A DNA stretch of 64,000 bases, taken from contig JAGBJI010000004.1 of NCBI GenBank assembly GCA_017934545.1, positions 1 to 64,000 of the forward strand, given 5' to 3'. A model generated the notes under the pieces. It saw nothing but the letters and a program-made list of their open reading frames with translations, made no database searches and was not told the origin of the DNA. Positions 44,270 through 54,018 of this stretch are shown here, in pieces (position 1 is the first letter of the stretch; every line of letters starts with the position of its first letter). Both the position numbers and the translations under genes were made by a program. The DNA comes from Bacteroidales bacterium (GTDB taxonomy: Bacteria > Bacteroidota > Bacteroidia > Bacteroidales > P3).

Positions 44270-44344
44270 CAGTCATTTTTTTTGTTTGCAAACAAGGTTC
44301 TAATGCCTTCGGTTTGCTTTTCTTTTGAATCAGATTGTATTTCT

Positions 44345-44379
44345 TTTGTCACACTGTCCGAATGAAACCTTTGTCACAC
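44345..44379. promoter_or_regulatory. Direct repeat TTTGTCACAC before the hydG operon
   Basis: TTTGTCACAC is present at 44345-44354 and 44370-44379, 25 nt apart, downstream of the predicted start of transcription. Could bind a regulator of hydrogenase maturation; not a match to a site I know. Confidence 0.35.
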
Positions 44380-44398
44380 GGCAATGTATTTGTCTGTG

Positions 44399-44406
44399 CA
44401 AATATA
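44399..44406 (-). promoter_or_regulatory. Promoter -7 element of the TM1266-hydG operon
   Basis: TATATTTG on the - strand, 130 nt upstream of the first start codon. Confidence 0.45.
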
Positions 44407-44478
44407 TAACAATTTTTTATTCTGATTATAAGACAATAAGACAAAATATTTATGTTTGCAAAATTCCGCCCTACTGTT

Positions 44479-47313
44479 TTATAAATCTATACTGAACAAA
44501 AACGAAGCGAAAGTATTATCATTATCAGGGCAATAGCCTATACGGAAGCCTACATTGACGGGAATGGTTATACCGAAGAAATGAACCTTTGCTTCAACGT
44601 CGGTTCCGTAAGATGAATAGAATTCCTTGTCAAAGCTTCCCAAGTGATAGAAAGGCCGTGCCGTGACCCGTTTTATATAAAACACGCCCGTCACTCCGTT
44701 GTCCGGGTACAACAATGGGAAACAATACTGCATCAACAAGCCCGCATAATATTTCGGATACATATTGTAAACCCCTCTTACGAAGTTTACTTCGTTCGGA
44801 AAATAGTAAACATCGGGCGTATTCTTCTGAAAACTTCCCGTAAGTACCAACGAATGATTGCGGGCAACGGAAGGTACGAACACCTGTGTCTGCACTGCAA
44901 AAATATTTGCTACCCACGATGTAAGGGTATGCGTATATTTCACCGTAGTTATATGCCCAGTTCTCGGATAAAGGTCATTGGCTGCCATAGCCGAATAGTT
45001 TGACACGCTGATTGTATATCCCAATGCGTTGAAAACATCAAGCCGTATCTTGCTTTTATCATTTATAATGCTGTGAAGCGAATAACTGAATTTCAAATTT
45101 ATGGAATTTCTGTAGTTTCTGTTGGTCCACGAAAACGGAAGCGATATATCATAGCCTGCAGATATCTCATCCCAATCTACGTATCTGACTTGATTGGAGT
45201 CTAAATCCTTCCGCAAGGAACGGGGTCTGTACGAAGTATACAATTCCATTATAGGATAAAGACCGGAATAAGAATAACGCATGTATATTTCGTCTTTGTC
45301 GTGCAGATTGTGCTTATATCCGAACTCCAAAACAGAAGATGACAACAAATTTTGCGAAAATGCACTCACTCCTATCCCCACTTCTTTGGACTGAACGTTC
45401 AAAAACAACGGCGCCCACGAATGAAAATCAAACAAATGTGACGTTTTGCTGTATTTACGGCTCGGATAAACAGTGCCAAAATTGATTACAGAGTCGCAAA
45501 GCATGAATTGCTCCTGTTGGCGGTTGAACGCAGTGAAATACAAATCCTCCGACTTGCTGTCTATATTGAATTTGCGTTCTTTATACGGCAACGAAACAAT
45601 TTTATATCCGTTTGCAGTGTAATTGCTTAAGGTTATAAGCGAATCATATATACAATAATTGTCTATACCGTACCGACTGTCAGTATGAATCTTCACATCC
45701 GAATAATCATCAAGGTTTATGCTCAACAATTGATACTTATTGCTTACGTCCTTTATAAAAAACAAACGGTTGTTACATATTTTCAAATATTTAATGTTAT
45801 CGTACGACGGAGGGCAAACATATTGCGTATCGTGTGTGGTGACGTCCAACCGCAACACACGCTTACCCTGCGACGACGATTCTATGACGTACATATACGG
45901 AGAGTCCGCCTGCCACACAGGATAGGAATATGTCAGGTTTTTATCGTTGGAAATAATCCGCACATATGACGAATTATTTTTTTTCAATATGTTTCTGTTC
46001 TTAAAATATGTAGTATCCGGGGCAATGAAAGCCAGGTTTTGATTGTCCGTAGAGTCGGTATAAATGGCCGCAATCAGAGAATCTTCGGGATAATATATAG
46101 GTGTAAAAAATGTACTCTTGGATGTAACGTTGCGGAATTTGTTTGTATTGAGGTTATACTCCATTATATCGGCATTGGCTTCGTGTTGCCATCTGATATT
46201 GGGCGAATATTGCGAATACAAAATATTGCCGTCGCGGTATTGAAAGTAAGAATGCATAAGGTAAGGCATTCTTAAAATAATTTCTTCCTTATCGTTTGTG
46301 ATTTTAACCAATGTCTGCACTTCGTAAGCCGAAGAACGCAACGCCAAAACCGTGGAATCGTTTATCTGAACGGGATTTTTGTAGTTTACATAATCCTTTG
46401 AATCTATTTCGCCCCACTGTTTAACGGGATTATTGTCCTTGTTTTTCAAATATTCTATGTCTTGGTCTACCCATATACGCTCCAAAGTGTCTATAACTCC
46501 GTTGTACATGTTGTTAAAGTTAAGGTTTTGCCGTTCTTTGTCAGTTCTTCCCCAAAGGGAAAACTTCCACCACGACGTTCCTATGTGATGCAGGCAATCT
46601 CCCCATATATCCCTGCCGTACATTCTGCGGCCGTAAGAAATCAAAAAATAGCCCAAATTGTAATTATCGGGAACAAAATCCTTCATACTGCCGAGCAACA
46701 TCTTATCTGATGTATATCTGCCTTTGTCCAACACCTGTGCTTTAAGATACATGTTGTATTCGGGTTCCTGCCCTCTGCCTGCGGGGGCAAGCGATGTTTC
46801 GGCTACGACCGCATCGCCTTCAAAAAACCAATCGGGTACGAATATTCCTGCAACGGCACCCAATATATGCTCTCCGAAAACCGAACCCAATATCTTTGTA
46901 ATGCCCGTATTGACAGCCTGCATCTGACAGGTGTGGCGGTATTCATGCAATGCCAACTGCCAAGCATAAGGAAAAGCATACGAACCGGGCGGCGTGGTAG
47001 TCCAAAACTCCATTCTCTTGGGAGCCCACACGCTCAAACCGTTGCTTATTGCACTTTGTGTATGTATCAATATAGGTACGCGCGGGGACGAAGTCTTCAA
47101 ACTTTTGTTTGCAACCGTAACCACGGTGTCCATAACGGCGGCAAGCCGTTGGGCATTACGCTCATAATAATCGGGATATACTATATGAAACTTTTCGGTC
47201 TTGATTTGACGGTAATTGATACGCGAGTCGTTATCGCCGCTTATGTGATACTGACCGTAAAGAGCCGTCGCAACCGCCGTCAACAAGACAAAAAAAACTA
47301 TGCTTCTGAACAT
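44479..47313 (-). CDS. Predicted surface metallopeptidase with beta-propeller and C-terminal barrel-like region
   Basis: A 944-residue protein with a signal peptide (about 1-20). The N-terminal domain has a zinc-peptidase signature HEYRH (His123, Glu124, His127) and, 38 residues later, FFEGDAVVAET with Glu165 as a likely third ligand, as in gluzincins of the peptidase MA type. The middle (about 310-620) has repeated strand/Asp-rich blocks (NLAFIAPDTTY, DSPYMYVIESSSQGKRVLRL) like a TolB-type beta-propeller. The last third (about 650-944) is rich in amphipathic strands, suggesting an outer-membrane barrel. All catalytic residues are present; substrate unknown. Confidence 0.7.
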   Translation of the reverse strand: MFRSIVFFVLLTAVATALYGQYHISGDNDSRINYRQIKTEKFHIVYPDYYERNAQRLAAVMDTVVTVANKSLKTSSPRVPILIHTQSAISNGLSVWAPKRMEFWTTTPPGSYAFPYAWQLALHEYRHTCQMQAVNTGITKILGSVFGEHILGAVAGIFVPDWFFEGDAVVAETSLAPAGRGQEPEYNMYLKAQVLDKGRYTSDKMLLGSMKDFVPDNYNLGYFLISYGRRMYGRDIWGDCLHHIGTSWWKFSLWGRTDKERQNLNFNNMYNGVIDTLERIWVDQDIEYLKNKDNNPVKQWGEIDSKDYVNYKNPVQINDSTVLALRSSAYEVQTLVKITNDKEEIILRMPYLMHSYFQYRDGNILYSQYSPNIRWQHEANADIMEYNLNTNKFRNVTSKSTFFTPIYYPEDSLIAAIYTDSTDNQNLAFIAPDTTYFKNRNILKKNNSSYVRIISNDKNLTYSYPVWQADSPYMYVIESSSQGKRVLRLDVTTHDTQYVCPPSYDNIKYLKICNNRLFFIKDVSNKYQLLSINLDDYSDVKIHTDSRYGIDNYCIYDSLITLSNYTANGYKIVSLPYKERKFNIDSKSEDLYFTAFNRQQEQFMLCDSVINFGTVYPSRKYSKTSHLFDFHSWAPLFLNVQSKEVGIGVSAFSQNLLSSSVLEFGYKHNLHDKDEIYMRYSYSGLYPIMELYTSYRPRSLRKDLDSNQVRYVDWDEISAGYDISLPFSWTNRNYRNSINLKFSYSLHSIINDKSKIRLDVFNALGYTISVSNYSAMAANDLYPRTGHITTVKYTHTLTSWVANIFAVQTQVFVPSVARNHSLVLTGSFQKNTPDVYYFPNEVNFVRGVYNMYPKYYAGLLMQYCFPLLYPDNGVTGVFYIKRVTARPFYHLGSFDKEFYSSYGTDVEAKVHFFGITIPVNVGFRIGYCPDNDNTFASFLFSIDL

Positions 47314-47321
47314 ACAAATTT

Positions 47322-47397
47322 AAAGTGTCGTTTTAAAAAATTCTTTTCAGAAAACAATTTTTTCTTTTCAGAAAAGAATTTTTTAAAACGACGCTTT
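47322..47397. repeat. 21-nt phased array K (two CAG units in a 22-bp inverted repeat)
   Basis: Inverted repeats at 47322-47343 and 47376-47397 (arms start AAAGTGTCGTTTTAAAAAAT, 21 of 22 matching) enclose two TTTTCAGAAAA palindromes centred at 47349 and 47370, 21 nt apart. This is the shortest member of the phased-array family, between pepD and the metallopeptidase gene. Confidence 0.8.
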
Positions 47398-47418
47398 ATT
47401 TTCGGTTATTGTAAATTG

Positions 47419-48873
47419 TTATTTAACAGGAACATTCTTAAGAGTGGCAAGCAAGAATTTCCAGAATTTTTCAACCGATGCTATGTTTACTCTTTCGTCA
47501 GGTGAGTGCGGGTGTTCAATGGTAGGTCCGAACGAAATCATATCCAAGTTAGGATAAATACCGCCCAAAATGCCGCATTCCAATCCTGCGTGGATTGCCA
47601 TCACCTTGGCTTCGTTGCCGAACATTTCTTTGTATTGCTCTTTCATCTCTTTCAAAATAGGAGATGCCATATTAGGAGCCCAACCCGAGTATGCACCAGT
47701 AAATTCTATTCTGCCTTCCGCCAATTCAACCGCACTTTGCATCATCATGGCGAAATCCTGCTTTTGCGTATCAACGCTTGAACGTATCAAACAACAAATT
47801 TTAACTTCCTTTCCGTCCGATTTAACGATTGCAAGATTTGAAGAAGTTTCAACCAAACCTTTCATGCTGTCGCTCATACGGTAAATTGCATTAGGCAAAG
47901 CATAAACGCAGTTTACTATTCTCTTTGAGCAACATTCTTTCATCATCTCTTTAACTCCGCTAACTGCACTTACTTCAATTGCAATTTCGTCTTCAACGGC
48001 TGCAAGTTCTTTTTTGATTGTTGCCGTCAAATCTTTAACTTTGGCAATTGCTTTATCTGCCTCGGCTTTTGGACAAGCCAATACGGCATGTGCTTCTCTC
48101 GGTATGGCGTTACGCATATTGCCGCCCTCAACCGAGCATAATCTTACGTTAAATTCTTCCAAATTCTTTATAATACGGAACAATACTTTGTTGGCATTGC
48201 CTCTTTGAAGAATTATATCCATACCGCTGTGTCCGCCTTTCAGACCCTTTACTTCCAAATTGCAGCATGTCCAATCTTCAGGTACGGCTTCTGTTCCGTA
48301 GGATATAGTGCTTGTAGCGTCAACTCCGCCTGCACAACCCACATAAAGTTCACCTTCGGTTTCGGAGTCAAGGTTCAACAAAATATCTCCTTTCAATACT
48401 CCAGCTTTAAGGTTGAATGCACCCGTCATACCCGTTTCTTCGTCTATTGTAAGCAAGGCTTCAATCGGACCGTGTGCTATACTGTCGTCAGCCAATACTG
48501 CCAATGCAGCCGACGCTCCTATACCGTTGTCCGCTCCGAGCGTAGTTCCTTTGGCTCTTACCCATTCTCCGTCAATCCAAGGTTGGATAGGGTCATTGAC
48601 GAAATCGTGTTTAACGTCGTTATTCTTCTGCGGAACCATGTCTATATGGGCTTGAAGTATTATACCTTTGCGGTTTTCCATTCCTTTGGTCGCAGGTTTG
48701 GACAATATAACGTTGCCTATCTCGTCGGTTTTGCAGTCTATATTGTGTTGTTTTGCAAATTCAACGATTGCTGCACGTATTTTCTCTTCATGTTTTGAAG
48801 GGCGGGGATTGGCACAAAACATATCAAAGTTCTGCCACAACCCTTTAGGTTCTAAATTTGATATTTCCGTCAT
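47419..48873 (-). CDS. pepD: Aminoacyl-histidine dipeptidase (M20 family)
   Basis: A 484-residue di-zinc dipeptidase that hydrolyses Xaa-His and other dipeptides. Metal-binding motifs of M20: HIDMV (His and Asp), TTLGADNGIGASAALAVLAD, and DEETGMTGAF with the general-base Glu; the lid domain lies at about 205-385 and a C-terminal His appears in SFGPTIEHPHSP. Length matches PepD. Upstream is a divergent arginine deiminase gene, consistent with peptide and amino-acid fermentation. Confidence 0.93.
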   Translation of the reverse strand: MTEISNLEPKGLWQNFDMFCANPRPSKHEEKIRAAIVEFAKQHNIDCKTDEIGNVILSKPATKGMENRKGIILQAHIDMVPQKNNDVKHDFVNDPIQPWIDGEWVRAKGTTLGADNGIGASAALAVLADDSIAHGPIEALLTIDEETGMTGAFNLKAGVLKGDILLNLDSETEGELYVGCAGGVDATSTISYGTEAVPEDWTCCNLEVKGLKGGHSGMDIILQRGNANKVLFRIIKNLEEFNVRLCSVEGGNMRNAIPREAHAVLACPKAEADKAIAKVKDLTATIKKELAAVEDEIAIEVSAVSGVKEMMKECCSKRIVNCVYALPNAIYRMSDSMKGLVETSSNLAIVKSDGKEVKICCLIRSSVDTQKQDFAMMMQSAVELAEGRIEFTGAYSGWAPNMASPILKEMKEQYKEMFGNEAKVMAIHAGLECGILGGIYPNLDMISFGPTIEHPHSPDERVNIASVEKFWKFLLATLKNVPVK

Positions 48874-49055
48874 AGTATTTTATTGTTTTAATTTTGTTGT
48901 TTGCGTATCCTTATATTATAAATAGGTATCATAAAAACGCAAAATTAAGACTTTTTATTGTAAAACGCCTCTTTGATGACGAAAATTCTTATCCAACGCA
49001 CATTTATCAGTCTTTTTCATTTTATCCGAAAGAAATTGAATTTTGCAGGATTTTC

Positions 49056-49086
49056 TTTGTCGGTAGGAAAATTTATACTAAATTTG
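49056..49086 (+). promoter_or_regulatory. Promoter of arginine deiminase (TTTG-N19-TAAATTTG)
   Basis: TTTG 49056-49059 and TAAATTTG 49079-49086 are spaced 19 nt, an excellent Bacteroidota promoter. It lies inside the longest open frame, which fixes the true start downstream at 49108. Confidence 0.72.
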
Positions 49087-49107
49087 CATTTTCTAACTTT
49101 GAAATTT

Positions 49108-50346
49108 ATGAGTAAGATAGAAGTTTATTCGGAAATAGGACAGCTGGAAGGTGTAATACTGCATACACCGGGCAAAGAGATAGAACAAATGACCCCTGCT
49201 ACTATCGGTCATGCTCTTTACAGCGATATACTCAATTTAAACATAGCACAAAAAGAATACTCTTACTTTAAAGGAGTGTTGGATTCGTGGTGCAAAACCT
49301 ACGAAGTAACGGATTTACTTGCCCAAGTGCTTCAAAACGAATCCGTAAAACAAGACTTATTGTCCCGTATTTTAGAAAGGGAAAACAAAAACTTCCTTTA
49401 CCTTGAATTGGTTGAACAACCCTCGGACTTGCTTGCAGTATATCTTATTGAAGGTTATCCTTACAAAGAAGGCAAACACCCGGTTGAATACAAAGAAAAG
49501 AGATTTGTATTGGAACCGTTGTACAATCTGTTCTTCACAAGGGACGCTTCGTCAAGCATATACAACCAAGTACTGATACATTCCATGAAAACATCGGTAA
49601 GGGATAGGGAAAGTTTTATAATGGAATGTATTTTCCGCAATATATTTTCCGCAGAGATAATAAACCCGAAGCTGATTTCTTCCGATGCAACGACCGAAGG
49701 CGGCGATTATCTTATAGCCAAAGAAGATGTATTGTTCATCGGCAACGGTCTTCGGACAAACAACAAGGGAATAGAGTTTATGACAAATTGGTACGCTGCG
49801 AGAAAAGAAAAACAAAAAATACTTGTACAACAATTACCTCAAGTCAGAGATTCGTTCATTCATTTGGATATGGTCTTCAATTTCCTTAATAAAGACAAAT
49901 GTATAGTTTACGAACCGCTTATTTGCAAAAATAACACGGGTTATAACACCACTTTGATTGACATAGACCACGGAAAAATAACTTATAAAGAGTTTCCGTC
50001 GTTTTTATCTGCGACAAAAGCCTTGGGATTTGACTTGCAACCGATAGCATGCGGCGGAGAAGACCTTTGGAATCAGGAACGCGAACAGTGGCACAGCGGT
50101 GCAAATTTTTTCTGTATGGGAGAAGGAAAGGTAATAGGCTATGCGAGAAACACACATACTATAGATAATTTAGCCAAACACGGATTTGAAATCATTAATG
50201 CAGAAGACGTCGTAAACAAAAAGACGGATTTGAGAACCAAAGACAAATTTGCCGTCACCGTTCAGGCAAGCGAACTTCCTAGAGGGTGCGGCGGTGCAAG
50301 GTGTATGACTATGCCTGTATTGAGAAAGGCTGTTAATTGGAAATAA
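49108..50346 (+). CDS. arcA: Arginine deiminase
   Basis: A 412-residue guanidine-modifying enzyme converting arginine to citrulline and ammonia. Family motifs are intact: FTRD (143-146), EGGD (197-200), HLDMVF (His252, Asp254), and the nucleophile Cys399 in GGARCMTMP. Start ATG 49108 (MSKIEVYSEIG) matches the normal N-terminus LEGVILHTPGKEIEQMTP and follows the promoter at 49056-49086; the open frame extends further to 48973, but that part has no family match. Carbamate kinase and ornithine transcarbamylase are not adjacent. Separated by 24 bp from the DUF2723 gene and possibly cotranscribed with it. Confidence 0.9.
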   Translation: MSKIEVYSEIGQLEGVILHTPGKEIEQMTPATIGHALYSDILNLNIAQKEYSYFKGVLDSWCKTYEVTDLLAQVLQNESVKQDLLSRILERENKNFLYLELVEQPSDLLAVYLIEGYPYKEGKHPVEYKEKRFVLEPLYNLFFTRDASSSIYNQVLIHSMKTSVRDRESFIMECIFRNIFSAEIINPKLISSDATTEGGDYLIAKEDVLFIGNGLRTNNKGIEFMTNWYAARKEKQKILVQQLPQVRDSFIHLDMVFNFLNKDKCIVYEPLICKNNTGYNTTLIDIDHGKITYKEFPSFLSATKALGFDLQPIACGGEDLWNQEREQWHSGANFFCMGEGKVIGYARNTHTIDNLAKHGFEIINAEDVVNKKTDLRTKDKFAVTVQASELPRGCGGARCMTMPVLRKAVNWK

Positions 50347-50370
50347 TAATATAAAAAACACGGTTGTTTT

Positions 50371-53300
50371 ATGAAAAAATACAAATTACTCAACAATTGC
50401 ATAGGATGGGCGGTGTTCGTAATAGCAAGCATTGTTTATCTTATGACCGCAGAACCTACTGCTTCGTGGTGGGATTGCGGAGAATACATTGCTACAACGG
50501 CTAAACTTCAGGTGGGACATCCGCCCGGAGCTCCTACATTTCAGATTATAGGAAGACTGTTTGCCCTTTTGGCAGGGGGAAACACCGCAAAAATAGCCCT
50601 GATGGTTAACTCCATGAGTGCATTGTGCAGCGGTTTTACCATATTATTCCTGTTTTGGAGCATAACCATGCTGGCTAAAAAACTTATCCCGCAAAACGAA
50701 CGCGACAATATGTCGGTTGCACAAATGACGGCAGTGTTCGGCAGCGGTGTAATAGGTGCTTTGGCTTATACATTTTCGGATACGTTTTGGTTTTCGGCAG
50801 TTGAAGGCGAAGTATATGCCATGTCAAGTTGCTTTACCGCCATCGTATTTTGGGCAATACTCAAGTGGGACGAACAAAGCGACGACGTACACAATTTACG
50901 TTGGATAGTTTTGATAGCATTTCTTATCGGCGTTGCCATAGGAATACACTTGCTGAACATTTTGACTATTCCTGCCATTACCTATATTATATATTTCAAA
51001 AAATATCCTAAAACCACAAAAAAAGGATTTATAATTGCAGGACTTATATCCGTATTTGCCGTTGCTGTGGTAATGTATTTCATCATTCCGCAAATAGTAA
51101 ATCTTGCGTCAAAATTTGAAGTATTCTTCGTAAACGGCATAGGACTGCCGTTCAACAGCGGTACAATAATATATTTTGTATTGTTGTTCGGATTGCTTAT
51201 CTACGGATTGTATTGGTCTGACAAAAAACTAAAACCAGTTGTCAACACTACCATATTGTCCGTACTGTTCCTTATATTAGGATATTCAACTTTTGCAACA
51301 TTGATAATAAGAGCCAATGCCAATACTCCTATCAATGAGAACGCACCTAAAGATGCCGTATCGCTTTTGACATATCTCAACCGTGAACAATACGGAGATA
51401 CGCCGTTGTTGTACGGCCCGTACTATACAGCCCAACTTAAACGCAATGCCGACGGCTCCGTAGACTACGACCATTCGGTTAAATACGTAAGGGATAAGCA
51501 AACGAAGAAATACAAAAAAATCCGGCGGACAACTTTTCCTAATTGGGAAGACAACGGTTGCACCGTATTTCCGAGAATGTATTCAACCGACGATTCAAGA
51601 CGCCATATCATTTTCTACAAGATGTGGACGCACAAAGGCGAAAACGACTATTCCAAACCTTCGTTCGGAGATAATTTGGCTTATTTCTTCAGATACCAAG
51701 TCAATTTCATGTATTGGCGTTACTTTATGTGGAACTTTGCCGGCAGACAGAACGATATTCAATCCTATGGTTTAAACTACGCCAATCCTCCTGCAGAAGT
51801 GTCAAACGGAACCAAAGATTTAATCCACGGAAACTGGATTAGCGGTATTAAATTCTTGGACGAAGCCCGTTTGGGTCCGCAAAAAAATCTTCCGTCCGAC
51901 CTTCAGAACAATAAAGGTAGAAACACTCTTTACTTTTTGCCTTTGTTGCTCGGTATAGCGGGATTGATTTACCACATAAAAAAAGACGGAAAAAATGCTT
52001 TTGTAGTTTTCTTGTTGTTCTTTATGACGGGACTTGCCATAGTTCTGTACCTAAACCAACCACCTTGCCAACCGAGAGAACGTGATTATGCTTACGCAGG
52101 TTCGTTCTATGCGTTTGCTATTTGGATTGGTCTTGGTGTGTTTGCACTTTGCGATTGGTTGAAAAACATAAAGATACCCGAAAACGTCAGAAACTTCTCC
52201 GTTGCAGGTATATGCTTGCTTGCCGTTCCCGTATTGATGGCCTGCCAAGAGTGGGACGACCACGACAGAAGCGGACGTTTCATGGCAAGGGATTTTGCCC
52301 GCAATTACCTTGAATCATGTCTGCCTAATTCCATTTTGATTACCTTCGGTGACAACGACACCTTCCCTCTTTGGTACGACCAAGAGGTTGAAGGAATACG
52401 TACAGACGTAAGAGTGTTGAACTACACCCTTTCGGGAATGGGTTGGTATGTGGAACAACTGTACAACAAACTGTACAACTCGGACAAGATTGCCTTTACG
52501 CTGGATAAAAGTTTCTACACTTTGGGACAGGATTTGTCAATGGCAAGATACTCTTCGGACACTATGGAACTTGCCGACGCATTGAAAAACATAAACAAAG
52601 TTGCTCCGACAGAAGCTCCGTTCAATGTTATGAAGCATTTTGAGGATTACGACTTTGTTGCCGTAGTTCCTACCAACAACTTTAAGATTACCTTTGACAA
52701 AGCCAAAGCCGCTGCACAGGGAATCTATCCTAAAGAGTTGGTTGACGGCGAAAAAGGCGAATTTGTTTTCTCCGTACCCGTACAACAGATGGACGCAGAG
52801 GGATATTACAAGTTTGCACAACTGCCGCGTTCGGAACTTATGCTTTTGGACATCTTGGCTACCAACCGCTTTGAACGCCCTATATACGTAGTCAACCCTT
52901 ATTTGTTAAGGGATGCAATACCTGATATAATGAATTATGTAATCCAGGAGGGGCTTGTATACCGTATAGTTCCTTATCCTGTACGCAGAACAGTCTTTTC
53001 CGAAAATTCGTACGACTTGTATGCAAACAAATTCACTTGGGGCAATGTTAACAAACAGGGAGTATACCTTGAAAACGCCGTAACGGTAAGCAACGCCATG
53101 TCGTCGGCACAACAGCATGCTCTTTTCGCACAAACATTGGTTCAAAAGGGCGAAAGTCAAAAAGCCGTTCAAATCCTTGACCGTGCAGTCAAAGAATTTC
53201 CGTCTTCAAAACTGCCTTACGACAGCCGTGCTGCCATAATAGGACAGGTTTATTGTCAGGCGGGACAAATGCAAAAAGGCCATGATATATTCAAACAGAT

Positions 53301-53814
53301 TGTTGATTACTACAAATCGTACATCAGATATTATGACCAATTCAAAGGCAAGAAAGCACGCTGCGTTGAGGGTGACAAAAATCTTTCGCAGGTAATCCTT
53401 GTACAACTTTACAACGATTTGAAGCAATACAATTTCACCGACTTAACCAAAGAAATTGAAGACATGCCGCAATTGCAGCCTTATTTGGCATCGCTGTCGT
53501 TTTCAAACCAATTCGGACAAATGATAACCGACATAAACAATGCCGTACGTTCGCTTTCGGAAGAAAACGCAAGCCAACAGGCCGTTGAAACTCTTATGGC
53601 TGCCTTGGAGCAATTGGAAAACGTGGGTGAAAGTATCCAGGATTCGGAAGTTAAAGCCAAAATCGTGGAAGTTACGCAGTTCATTCACGCAACTGCATTG
53701 AGAAACAACATTCAGCCGTTGATAGAAAAAATCAACCAAAGTAATGTTTTAAACTCATATGTTGCACAAGGACAAGGTCAAACCGTATCTCCTAACTTCA
53801 GTTTGATGAGATAA
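50371..53814 (+). CDS. DUF2723 membrane protein, possible GT-C glycosyltransferase (TMEM260-like)
   Basis: A 1147-residue protein. It begins with the DUF2723 signature (LTAEPTASWWDCGEYIATT without the first residue here: MTAEPTASWWDCGEYIATT), then GHPPGAPTFQIIGRLFA, with acidic residues in the first periplasmic loop, about 12 transmembrane helices up to residue 640, and a soluble C-terminal half with TPR-like pairs (LFAQTLVQKGESQKAVQILD). Members are common in Bacteroidota; the eukaryotic homologue TMEM260 is a protein O-mannosyltransferase, so a role in protein glycosylation is possible but inferred. Ends at a clear terminator. Confidence 0.82.
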   Translation: MKKYKLLNNCIGWAVFVIASIVYLMTAEPTASWWDCGEYIATTAKLQVGHPPGAPTFQIIGRLFALLAGGNTAKIALMVNSMSALCSGFTILFLFWSITMLAKKLIPQNERDNMSVAQMTAVFGSGVIGALAYTFSDTFWFSAVEGEVYAMSSCFTAIVFWAILKWDEQSDDVHNLRWIVLIAFLIGVAIGIHLLNILTIPAITYIIYFKKYPKTTKKGFIIAGLISVFAVAVVMYFIIPQIVNLASKFEVFFVNGIGLPFNSGTIIYFVLLFGLLIYGLYWSDKKLKPVVNTTILSVLFLILGYSTFATLIIRANANTPINENAPKDAVSLLTYLNREQYGDTPLLYGPYYTAQLKRNADGSVDYDHSVKYVRDKQTKKYKKIRRTTFPNWEDNGCTVFPRMYSTDDSRRHIIFYKMWTHKGENDYSKPSFGDNLAYFFRYQVNFMYWRYFMWNFAGRQNDIQSYGLNYANPPAEVSNGTKDLIHGNWISGIKFLDEARLGPQKNLPSDLQNNKGRNTLYFLPLLLGIAGLIYHIKKDGKNAFVVFLLFFMTGLAIVLYLNQPPCQPRERDYAYAGSFYAFAIWIGLGVFALCDWLKNIKIPENVRNFSVAGICLLAVPVLMACQEWDDHDRSGRFMARDFARNYLESCLPNSILITFGDNDTFPLWYDQEVEGIRTDVRVLNYTLSGMGWYVEQLYNKLYNSDKIAFTLDKSFYTLGQDLSMARYSSDTMELADALKNINKVAPTEAPFNVMKHFEDYDFVAVVPTNNFKITFDKAKAAAQGIYPKELVDGEKGEFVFSVPVQQMDAEGYYKFAQLPRSELMLLDILATNRFERPIYVVNPYLLRDAIPDIMNYVIQEGLVYRIVPYPVRRTVFSENSYDLYANKFTWGNVNKQGVYLENAVTVSNAMSSAQQHALFAQTLVQKGESQKAVQILDRAVKEFPSSKLPYDSRAAIIGQVYCQAGQMQKGHDIFKQIVDYYKSYIRYYDQFKGKKARCVEGDKNLSQVILVQLYNDLKQYNFTDLTKEIEDMPQLQPYLASLSFSNQFGQMITDINNAVRSLSEENASQQAVETLMAALEQLENVGESIQDSEVKAKIVEVTQFIHATALRNNIQPLIEKINQSNVLNSYVAQGQGQTVSPNFSLMR

Positions 53815-53848
53815 AAAAGTAAAATTTATAAATGCTTAAATTTTGTCG

Positions 53849-53879
53849 CTGCCGTTGCGTTTATGCAACGGCAGTTTTT
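53849..53879 (+). terminator. Terminator of the arcA-DUF2723 unit
   Basis: A perfect 10-bp stem CTGCCGTTGC / GCAACGGCAG with a 6-nt loop and a T5 tail, 35 nt past the stop. Confidence 0.88.
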
Positions 53880-53952
53880 GTTTGTATATACCGGTATTAC
53901 GCACAGAAAAATTTACCCATCATTGAGTATTGCCGCACATAAAAAACGTATC

Positions 53953-53960
53953 TAATTTTG
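53953..53960 (+). promoter_or_regulatory. Promoter -7 element of the large T9SS protein
   Basis: TAATTTTG fits TAnnTTTG, 59 nt upstream of ATG 54019. Confidence 0.5.
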
Positions 53961-54018
53961 CAAACCGGATTTTTTAACAAAAAACTATACAAACAAACAC
54001 AAAACAACAAAAGTAAAA

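Noticed and set aside
48973-49107. 45-codon N-terminal extension of arginine deiminase
   Set aside because: It contains a full TTTG-N19-TAAATTTG promoter and has no family match; the known N-terminus begins at 49108.
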